Assembly (NCBI GenBank): GCA_030407085.1
Contig: CM059583.1
Coordinates: 208,938,001 to 209,002,000 of the forward strand
Reading direction: 5' to 3'
DNA: 64,000 nucleotides
DNA from: Trichopria drosophilae
Taxonomy: Eukaryota; Arthropoda; Insecta; Hymenoptera; Diapriidae
Each line of letters opens with the position of its first letter. The first letter of the stretch is position 1. Of the stretch, positions 56,024 through 64,000 are shown piece by piece. Below the pieces are notes generated by a model, which saw nothing but the letters and a program-made list of their open reading frames with translations, was not told the DNA's origin and did no database searches. Made by a program: the position numbers and the translations under genes.

Positions 56024-56429
56024 TACACAGAAAAAGTGTTTTTTACCCTGTATTAGAATTCTTATGCCCCGTAAAAGATAAAATATTACGCATAGGGATT
56101 GCCATATTTCTATTACCGGTTTAAAGACAAAGATTTTAAATTATTCTAACCAATATGTCAGTTTATTTTAGCCTTTTCTCTTTAACTAAAAGCAATTTTT
56201 GTTTATGGAAATTTATCTAGAAAATTAAAAAATTAAAAATGCCTTCTTTTAGTCATAATAAAACATTCTTTTAAAATACGAGAGTTTAATAGAGTTTCGT
56301 ATAACCTGTCGAAAACAAATGCTGAAAGAAGGAGGATTTTACTAGTTATAATATTTCTTTTAAGGGCTATAATACACTGTTTTAAAAGCCAAGGGATAGT
56401 AACTGATAAAATACACTTTTCTCAGTGTA
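56024..56429. mobile_element. TIR element with TACACAGAAAAAGTG ends
   Basis: Left TACACAGAAAAAGTGTTTTT, right ATACACTTTTCTCAGTGTA. Lies 250 bp from the element at 55435-55773, whose ends are related. Confidence 0.55.
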
Positions 56430-57991
56430 CGGATTCAATATTGTGCTGGTTTTGAAAGCTTTGTCTCAGCATTTCATATTTGGGGCATACTTCTACCAAG
56501 TATTTGCGGTGTCTGCCTCACCGCATGTGCATGTTTCACTTTTTGTTGCTATTTCTATGCCAACTTTGCTTTTCTAGCTATTGAATTTTCCATGTCCACT
56601 TAAAAACTGGTTTGTCCATCTGTTTGATCTTATCCAGTGGTATCTTAGTCTTTCTTTGATATCTGGTAGACAGTCAAAAGCGGTCATTTATTAAGTTAAA
56701 TAACCAGCATGATTCTATTATCGTCTGGTCAAATGAAGTGGACATTATCATCAACCACAACACGACTAAGGCAATAATTTTCGCAATCATTCGTAAATTT
56801 AATATTGTAATATCATGAATCCCAAATATGTCACATGGTATAAGCTCTCCTTTATCGCCTTAAACATTGGTCGCTTTCAACGAAGAAAACTGTTACGTAA
56901 CTCTTTCTTTGGTCCGTTAGTCCAACATGTTACGAAAACTGACGTGACGGACCATTCAGTTGAAAGTGTTACTCAACACTTGTGTTCGCTGAATGCTACC
57001 ATTTCGGGAATATACTTCCACATGCATAAAACTGTTGTTAGTAAGCGCCCTCATGATGTCCATTGCTGATTATGGGTCGTCTGCAATTATACGTATGAAT
57101 ACTTGAATTTAAAATTCCAAGGCCTTCTTAATGCATGCATTCGTTCATCAGGGTGATCATAGAACACCATGTCGTATAAGATCAAAATGGTGATAGAGTT
57201 GGGTCGATTATATTTCCTTAGGTCTTATTGACATTAAATCCATTAATCCTCAACCTCATCTTATCTATTGGGATTGACGGTCGTCACAAAAAGGCGAAAA
57301 GAGTAGGTCGTTTACCACTTGTGCCAAAAGATATTAGGGACGACCAACCCTTTTTAATCCCATCTAGATGATGCATCACAGTTTAGTCATTCCCAATATC
57401 ACGTTTTCCTCGTGTATCATTTTGTGGCACAACTACTACAACCACATGATATCATCAAACAATCGGCGTTCAAAATGACAATTCCACACTTGTGAAATTT
57501 TTCTCCGATAACGTAAAACAGAGGTTACAAACCGATCGAAAGTCACTCACTGACACAGTGAATGAATTAATTAAACTGAGCAATTGTCAGACAATCCTGG
57601 TAACAATGTGAAGGGATACTTGAAAAGCTGATTTATAGCACTCACCGTTTGGTGGCGCATATGTATAGCGCTGAACACATGCACCCTGCGCAGTATTATT
57701 CTCGCAATCGGTAAAAATGCGTTTAAAGTGTTCTGACATCTCAACGCTTTAATACACATTAGTTTTTAAGTGACTCTAGGACTTATCCTCGGTCGACAAT
57801 CGATTTACAACTATTTCTACACTAATTCTACGCACTTAAGGTACCGGAAAATAATGTTTTTGAAAAACCGAAAATAACGAAAAAATAGACCTGTAAAGTG
57901 ATTTTAAAAAATTTTATAGATAATGTAAAATAAAATAGCATTAAGAATATAAAAATGATTTTAATCAGTTCGTTAATTTTCCAGACATGAA

Positions 57992-58255
57992 ATGGCTGAA
58001 CGTTCCGTGGTGATGCTCACAGTCCTTCTACTGATATTGAGCACACATTCATTAAGCTTTGCTAGTCAAGTTAGCTGGGACCACTGTGGAGATCGTCTCG
58101 AAAGAGCCTTGGATCTTATGCAGAGGCGAGAAGTAGCACGGCCAAGCGATATGGAAACCCCTCTCCAGGCAGAAGTTCCAGATTCACTTGGTATTTACCG
58201 AAAACGTTTGGATTCTGCACCAATTGACATTACAGTCTCTCGAGTTACTCTCAAG
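57992..58255 (+). CDS. Secreted protein exon 1 (signal peptide, 88 codons)
   Basis: Starts at ATG 57992; a second in-frame ATG at 58013 would still leave a complete signal peptide (MLTVLLLILS). Ends SRVTLK followed by GTGTGA. An out-of-frame ATG at 57987 precedes it and its stop overlaps the second ATG. Confidence 0.75.
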
Positions 58256-61200
58256 GTGTGAACACGTAAAATCTTCTGTTTTTAATCATTTTAGTTAACT
58301 TTAGAAAAACATATTTCGATGTTTCCCAGCAATATAATGCTATTTAGCCAAAATTTCAGTAAAATGCCATTTGAAAATTCAGTTTAGAATGATCTCATAA
58401 TGTTAAATTCATGAATTATATTTAAGATCTCATAATGTGTTCTATAAGAGGTCAGATGCGTCCAATTATGAGGTTTTTCTGAGCTTGAGGTCGTAGTGAT
58501 TTCATAATGATATCGAGTTCAGAAACACTTCATAATTTGACGCATTTCTTATAGAACACATTATGGGATCATTCTGAACTGAATTTTTAAATGACATTTA
58601 ATTAAAATTTTGGATAAATAGCATTTATCAAAAATTTCAGTAAAATATCGTGTATATATATATATTATTATATATATGTAAATAATAAAATGTGCTCTAA
58701 AAGAAATCAGATGTACCACTTTCTGAGGGTTTTCTGAACATGACGTCATTATGAGATCTTTTTGAACTCATGTTCAGAAAGTCCTTATATCTTAAAGAAT
58801 TACTTTTCGGATAAGTGTGGTTTTTGTGGTTCTACTCTAAGCAAAACGATATTTTAACATATCCAAAAGAGTACTTTTTTATTACTTTACTGAAAAAAAA
58901 AAACAATTCTAGAAGAATTCTTTGTGCATGCTTAAAAACGTAACGAATGTCCGCTACAGTTATTAAATTAGAATTTAGATACGAATTGTTTTTTAAACGT
59001 ATTTTGTGAAAAGTTCTTCAACAACTGTAACAAAGTATTCATAAAGAATTCTTTTATGGAACACCCAGACAGCAAAATAAAAAAGAACTCAGAATGATTT
59101 CGAAATGTGCTCTAAAAGAAGCCAGGTGTCCCACTTTCTGAGTTTCTGAACACGATGTCATTATGAGATCTTTATGAACTCATGTTCAGAGAATCATCAG
59201 AAAGTGCGACATCTGACTTCTTTTAGAGCACATTTCGAAATCATTCTGAACTCTTTTTTATTTTGCTGTCTATAGCATTACATTGAACTGAATTTTTTTA
59301 AAACATTGAATTGTTTCTGAAACAGTATTTTATTGAATGATTTCCTGAGATAGCATTATACAGTTAGGGGACGATTTGTGATATATTCTAAAATAAAAAG
59401 ATCAGTCTCAAAATTACACGACCTTTCTTCATACCTTCATGGCTATTTTTCGAACTCTCCATTGATGCCTAATTTCAGTCATTACAGTCTGAATCCATTT
59501 CAAATCTTGCAGGTATACTAATGACTTGTTAAGAATTAACTTCGGGATAAAATGTATTAATCTAATTGAAAAATAAAGGAACGCGTGTGTTATTAAATTT
59601 TCGTAAACAATGTTTTTTAATTTTTTACGAATTGTTGTTCAGAGGCTCGGAATTTCCTCAAGTTGCAAGCGTTACAGATTTCGCGTCTAGATTTATTTTG
59701 TTGCATTTTTCGTACTTTTTAAAAATATGTCCCTAAATATGAAAAATGTCGATAACCAATAACGAAATTTAACCAATAACAAAAATTAAATTTAAAAAAA
59801 AAAAAAAAAATAACTTACTCATAAATCTTTTTTTGTTTTTCCTTCAAATGCTCAGAATTTATACATAATCATACGTGCAACTTCCGTAAAATTTTGATTT
59901 GGTATTTTTCTGTTTCTGAGGAGAACAAACTTTTTTTAAAAGCTCTTAAAATCCACGGTTTTATGATTTCTAGATGCTCTTTTTGTGCTTTTATGACAAC
60001 ATTCTTAATATTTCTTTTTAAAAAACGCCTCTATTTTGAAATTGTTCGGCAAGTTTCGAAATCCTAGCAAATTAAATGATCCAAAATTATTTATGTTTAT
60101 GGGTTTGAATCCTTTTTTTTTGCCTCCGTGAATAATTTCCTATTTTTGATCATTTTAAATTCTGGTTCAAGAATAAACTACAAAATGTACTCTCTCTCTC
60201 TCTCTTGAATACTTCCAAATAACACAGGCCAACAAAATGAAGCTAATCTCCAGAAATCAGATTATACTTTTCCGAAGGTTGTCAATGAGCTGAATCCAAA
60301 TCTAGACGCAGAATTGTTCCATCGCGTCAAGATTTTGAGATATCCTAATCTGAAAGTGAAAAAAAAAACATTGCTTTTGCTCATATTCAATAAGTTTTTG
60401 AGGCGGTACAAAATGCTTTTCACACTTTGTCAAGAACCAGATTAAACCGTTATTTATCAACTTTAAAATGAATTTTTAGTCATTTTGTACGATTTTTTTT
60501 CAATGAATTATCGAAGTTTTTGTCAAGGTACGTTTATGATTTTCAATTTTTACACTTTTAGGTTAGAATATCTCAATATTTTTACGCCATAGAGCAATTA
60601 TACGACCAAATTTTGATTCAGCACATCGAAAACAGTCGGAAAAAGATTCTCGGATTTCTGATGAATGCATTTTAATCTGGTTTTCGACATATTGCGAAAA
60701 AAATTTATTACGCCACAAAAACTTTCTGAAAATGAGCAAAAACTGTGTTTTTGCACTTTTAGGTTAGGATATTTCAACATCTTGATGTAACAGAAAAAAT
60801 TTTTAGCAAGGAAATCGGTCGCAGTTTGTTAGTTATTTTCATGTAATTTATTTAAATGTATAAAAATCATTATTGTTCCCTGACCAAAACTTCAATAACT
60901 CAATACAGTAGGACCTCTCTTATTCTAATTAGTGAAGTTTTTCAAGATGGCGCCGACCTCTCTTATTCTAATTTTCCCCTTACCCCCACTTACTTTGCTT
61001 GCGAGCTTGTGATTCGTGGACAATATTTTTCGTTGACTTTTCGTGTGATAGTGGGAGAAGACTTGTGGGGGAACGATTAGAATAAGAGAGGCTGGACAAT
61101 TAGAATAAGAAAGGCAATTAGAATAAGAGAGGTTCGAATAAGAGAGGTCCTACTGTATATAAAAACATATCGGAATTACTAAAAAGGCATCTTAAAGACG

Positions 61201-63551
61201 ACAAATAGCACCTTAACCCTTAATTAATGCCTGAATCTCCAAAAATCGTACAGTAACTTTGAGCTAAAATCTTTTAATGAATTCGCGGAAATTTCTATTT
61301 GGCATAAGTTGTTCCAGACGTTTTCGGGTGTGCTCTACGGGATGCGACCATTTAGAAAAGTGAAAAATTTCATTTTGTATTGTTTTTTGATAAATTTATA
61401 TAAAAAATAGCGTTTTTTACGGGATTTTTTCGTAGAAAATCACTATTTTTTAACAGAAAATATATGTTTATCATATTAAAATTAATTAAAAACGTGTCAT
61501 TAGTGTTTGTACCAACGAACTATGGATGTAGATTTTTTTCTAATTTTTTTTCCAAAAATAGGAAGCTTTGGAATGCAAAAAATATCACTAGCGCGGGCAT
61601 TATCAGAGTTGTTAATTTTTTGTTCATTATTACAATACCCGTTTATTCACAAAAGTGTCTATTCCAGGTTTTATAGGATGCTGATTAGTCAAAATTACTT
61701 TTTTTCTAATGAACGAGTCGATAAAAAATTCTGAAACAATTCATGAAATTAGTTTTTGTAGTGACCATTAGGAGCAATTTTTTTTAACCTTATAGACTCA
61801 ATCTTTCTACTTCAAAAAATTCTTTTAATTATAAAATTGATTTTTTTTTTAACAATTTTTGATATGTCACAACAAATTTTCTCATCAGTTTTTAGAGTGG
61901 TTTGCGCCATATATTCATGAATTTTTTCAAATTTTTTGGTGTAGTGTGGCTATGTTAAAATTCGATTTTTTAAAGGCCCAATTTGCTCTGAGAGAAATAT
62001 CGCGAGAATTATCAGTATAGATATAAATAACCACTCTTGATTATGAACATTTTTAAAAAATATGAAAATTATTAAGAATGAAAAATTTGTGTTTTTTCGT
62101 TTTAAATTTACTCTTACAAGTCAAATTAAACAAAAATATTCCCTTGAAGTAAGGAAAATGTTTGTTGAAAAAAAATTACTCCTTCCGACGACCATCGGCT
62201 GTTTCTAAGATTAAATATAAGATTTAAAGGCTAAACAAAACAAATGAAACTAATACGAGGAACGAGGCCACAAAAAAAATTCGAAAAGTCAGTATTTTTT
62301 AATAAAATGAAAACTAAGTTGATGGATATCAGTTTGACTACGACAAACATCAGCGGTGAAATATGAATGAAGGTTGGATGTTTACTGATCTTAACATATG
62401 CACATAATTGGACTGAAAAAACTTTTTTTAATTGAACTCTAATTTATTTTTCAAATGAACTTCAAATCTTTGACTGTGTTACAAATCGACAAGATGACTA
62501 TTGTTACAGTCGACTTCATTTCACATTGTAAAACATTTATAAAATGTATTCTATCATTCTTTCATTATATCAACCGAGATAAATTCAGGAAAAACCTTCT
62601 GAATAAGCAATAAAATTGCATCTAAGTTGATATTGTCAATACTGTGAAGCTCAGAAATAATTTACAATAAATATATCGCATACATAGATCTAAATAAAAA
62701 ATTTGAACACCACCGTTTCCCAAACTTTCCAAACTGAATCATTACATTTCTTATTTATTAAACAATTCCAGCTTGGCAGTTTAGAATCGCAGAGTCGGCT
62801 CGACTCTCCGTGGGCAAAAGTCGAGCAATGTGTTTACGACCCAGACAGCAGTTCGATTCGCACTCGAGTAACGTTCAATGAGCTTTCAGTCTCCGGTATC
62901 GTCTCCATGGCACCTTTTGTAAATCGAGAAGATGAGGAAACTGCCAGGCGCTTCGAATATCCACTTACTGCGGAATCCTGCCGAATGAGCATCCGACTGC
63001 GCAGAGCAGCTATAGAATTCCACACTACGCCTATTGCTCACAGTCATGGCCACATGAGAATTCGCACTGAATCCAGCTTTCTTGAACCTAGATTTTCCTC
63101 GATATATGCCTTCGGTTGTCGACCGGTCATAGGTAGCCTTCGAAATGATCCACGTAACAAAAAAAGACAAGACAGGAGGCCTCAGTCTTATTCGAGGGAC
63201 ACCGTGCCGGAACCGCGCACCTTGCCAGTGGATTCGCAAAAAGTCGACGATTCCCAACGCGACGCTAATCGTCTCGAATCTTCCAAGACTCAAGAAAAAT
63301 CCTCGACGAAAGATGATCTTCTTGACGATCTTGTAACATCATCGGACACCACTTCGTCGTTGAGTAAAATAGGCACTAATGCGCTTCTCATGAATCTCTG
63401 GCAATCGCGAGACAGTATCGCCAGAGAAATGGAGGATGTTTTCCTCCAAGGTGCCAGTCAGGCACTCACGCACTATATCGAAAAGCAATTACATCCAGCG
63501 ATAAAAGAAACACTGATGTTGTCGATGGGCTACACAATTAGCTACGGTTAA
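57992..63551 (+). CDS. Predicted secreted protein, two exons (57992-58255, 62772-63551)
   Basis: The join is phase 0 (AAG, donor GTGTGA; acceptor AATTCCAG) and yields 347 aa. Residues 1-24 form a signal peptide: short basic start, hydrophobic VVMLTVLLLILS, then SFA-SQ as a likely cleavage site. The mature part has four cysteines (32, 108, 158, 204), alternating beta-like strands with many basic residues (RMSIRLRRAAIEF, HMRIRTESSF), a disordered S/T/D/K-rich stretch around 215-300 and a C-terminal helix. No catalytic motif or transmembrane segment is visible. A distant member of the insect juvenile-hormone-binding/takeout-like fold is conceivable from size and secretion, but the usual N-terminal cysteine pair is missing, so I leave the function open. 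An acceptor TTTTCCAG just before the start (57977-57984) implies an upstream non-coding exon. Confidence 0.78.
58331..58627. repeat. Foldback element, copy 1 of a small family
   Basis: Arms AATATAATGCTATTTAGCC to the complement at 58627; inner parts AATTCAGTTTAGAATGATC and GATCATTCTGAACTGAATT pair, as do GTGTTCTATAAGA and TCTTATAGAACAC. Confidence 0.6.
58684..58785. repeat. Partial copy related to the 59067-59271 element
   Basis: Shares AAATGTGCTCTAAAAGAA, CCACTTTCTGAG and GTCATTATGAGATCTTT with the 59067-59271 element, in the same order, but lacks the outer ends. Confidence 0.6.
59067..59271. repeat. Near-perfect palindromic MITE (205 bp)
   Basis: Ends AGACAGCAAAATAAAAAAGA and exact complement; arms of about 60 bp pair almost perfectly through GAATGATTTCGAAATGTGCT. 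The central CTCATGTTCAGA repeat pairs again. Confidence 0.78.
60189..60205. repeat. (CT)n microsatellite
   Basis: Eight CT dinucleotides in the secreted-gene intron. Confidence 0.8.
60235..60830. repeat. Complex inverted repeat with three related segments
   Basis: GATATCCTAATCTGAAAGTG followed by TTTTGCTCATATTCA at about 60338-60395 recurs inverted at about 60690-60778, and a third weaker inverted copy of its first half lies at about 60555-60585. The minus-strand open frame in this stretch is a by-product. Confidence 0.55.
60906..61155. mobile_element. TA-flanked MITE with TTATTCTAAT motif (copy in secreted-gene intron)
   Basis: 250 bp with termini CAGTAGGACCTCTCTTATTC and its complement, flanked by TA. 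The left side repeats CCTCTCTTATTCTAATT twice, the right side has four GAATAAGA(G/A)AGG units. The outer CAGTAGRACC resembles the nested MITE at 8079. Confidence 0.82.
62772..63551 (+). CDS. Secreted protein exon 2 (259 codons and stop)
   Basis: Acceptor AACAATTCCAG ends at 62771. A long GC-richer frame from LGSLESQS to GYTISYG, stop TAA at 63549-63551. The antisense and shifted frames here are shadows. Confidence 0.85.
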   Translation, partial: LGSLESQSRLDSPWAKVEQCVYDPDSSSIRTRVTFNELSVSGIVSMAPFVNREDEETARRFEYPLTAESCRMSIRLRRAAIEFHTTPIAHSHGHMRIRTESSFLEPRFSSIYAFGCRPVIGSLRNDPRNKKRQDRRPQSYSRDTVPEPRTLPVDSQKVDDSQRDANRLESSKTQEKSSTKDDLLDDLVTSSDTTSSLSKIGTNALLMNLWQSRDSIAREMEDVFLQGASQALTHYIEKQLHPAIKETLMLSMGYTISYG

Positions 63552-63596
63552 TGCGTCACTAAGGAAAATTTGTGACGTTTCGTCTCTTTCAGAAAG

Positions 63597-63602
63597 TTTA
63601 TT
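63597..63602 (-). terminator. SLC25A19 poly(A) signal AATAAA
   Basis: AATAAA begins one base after the TAA stop (63606-63604) on the minus strand, implying a 3' UTR of only some 15-40 nt and a cleavage site inside the 3' UTR, or even the last codons, of the opposing gene. Confidence 0.6.
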
Positions 63603-63603
63603 G

Positions 63604-64000
63604 TTAAGTCTGAGTTTGCAACATATTTAATGCCTGTTCAAAAAATGTAAAATACAAAGCTGTCGTCAAGGCAGCTTTAAACTGACTAGGTCCCAGACCC
63701 TTGAAAAGGCCCATCTTGCCTTCTTTTTTCATGGTCATCGCGACACAATCCATCATTCCTTTGCACGCAAAAAAATCACCGAAACCTTGTCGGCCGTGTC
63801 TGAAGCCCTGGATCTGCAGTCTTCTCCTGGCAAGGTCGAACGGATAAACCACAGTCTTGGCGACTAAACCGGCCCCGCAGCCAGCCACCAGGGAGTGCGA
63901 TACTCCCACATGATGATTAGGATCTTCCGCTTCTCCAGGAAAGATATTCATTTCTTTAAAAAATTCATACAATCCGAACTGTAATCCTGCGTGAGGAGCA
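63604..64000 (-). CDS. SLC25A19: Mitochondrial carrier, probable thiamine pyrophosphate carrier, C-terminal part
   Basis: Reads in from the right edge without a start, so it is cut by the window; 131 residues remain of about 320. It opens with APHAGLQFGLYEFF, matching the IFPYAGLQF segment at transmembrane helix 4 of SLC25A19, then helix 5 with VVYPFDLARRRLQ, the third carrier signature PxDxxxRRxQ, the GMMDC segment and KEGKMGLFKGLGPS before the last helix. SLC25A19 imports thiamine pyrophosphate across the inner mitochondrial membrane for the alpha-keto acid dehydrogenases. GxMDC and YPFDLxxxRLQ support this over other SLC25 members such as the coenzyme A carriers, but only one third of the protein is visible. 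It faces the secreted-protein gene tail to tail, 52 bp from its stop. Confidence 0.82.
   Translation of the reverse strand, partial: APHAGLQFGLYEFFKEMNIFPGEAEDPNHHVGVSHSLVAGCGAGLVAKTVVYPFDLARRRLQIQGFRHGRQGFGDFFACKGMMDCVAMTMKKEGKMGLFKGLGPSQFKAALTTALYFTFFEQALNMLQTQT

Larger units (their letters stand above)
42427..57984. other. Long intergenic region before the secreted-protein gene
   Basis: Apart from the repeats listed separately (43556, 50483, 52627, 54030, 55435, 56024) and the GC-richer patch at 47120-48060, I see nothing. The acceptor at 57977-57984 suggests that part of this region is a 5' intron. Confidence 0.55.
58256..62771 (+). other. Intron of the secreted-protein gene (4.5 kb)
   Basis: Non-coding and unusually dense in foldback sequences: 58331-58627, a partial copy at 58684-58785, 59067-59271, 60235-60830 and a TA-flanked MITE at 60906-61155. 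61160-62770 is AT-rich with nothing recognised. Confidence 0.75.

Noticed and set aside
62886..63293. 135-codon minus-strand frame
   Set aside because: Antisense of the secreted-protein exon 2; no independent support.

Overview
The window looks like nuclear DNA from an insect: it is strongly AT-rich, the coding exons are short and GC-richer, the introns are kilobases long with GT/AG (and one GC/AG) borders, and miniature inverted-repeat elements are everywhere. I cannot place the species; a hymenopteran or similar holometabolan is a guess. No CRISPR array, operon, rRNA or convincing tRNA is visible.

Four protein-coding genes can be supported. (1) + strand, exons at 6648-6861, 15755-15970 and 21954-22150: an ARL4-type small GTPase of 208 aa, whose first intron uses a GC donor. 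(2) - strand, seven exons from 40814 down to 32419: a 580-aa CFAP100 (CCDC37) homologue, a coiled-coil axonemal protein, with a good RFX X-box about 440 bp upstream of its start codon. (3) + strand, exons at 57992-58255 and 62772-63551: a 347-aa predicted secreted protein of unknown function. (4) - strand, 63604 to the right edge: the C-terminal 131 aa of a mitochondrial carrier, best match SLC25A19 (thiamine pyrophosphate carrier). Genes 1 and 2 converge across a ~10-kb gene-poor interval. Genes 3 and 4 converge with only 52 bp between their stop codons, so their transcripts almost certainly overlap. All exon joins were checked by reading frame and splice phase.

The rest is intron or intergenic sequence filled with non-autonomous, foldback-type DNA elements. 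The most distinctive are two copies of one family (7608-9090 and 52627-52857) with GGGTGC termini, arms built from ~16-bp iterated CCGACA/CCAGACA units, and perfect 8-bp target-site duplications (AGATTTTT and AATAAAGT). The larger copy carries an internal tandem duplication, one half of which was later hit by a CAGTAG-type TA-duplicating MITE; the other half keeps the exact empty site. Further elements include a piggyBac-like TTAA MITE (4632-5345), two more CAGTA-type TA MITEs (21574-21818, 60906-61155), five elements with TACACTGAGAAA-like ends, and several long foldbacks.

The genes do not form an obvious functional pathway. The only regulatory logic I can see is the X-box next to the ciliary gene. 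No undescribed multi-gene system was found; the likely novelty is in the repeat family with 8-bp duplications and in small regulatory details of the four genes.
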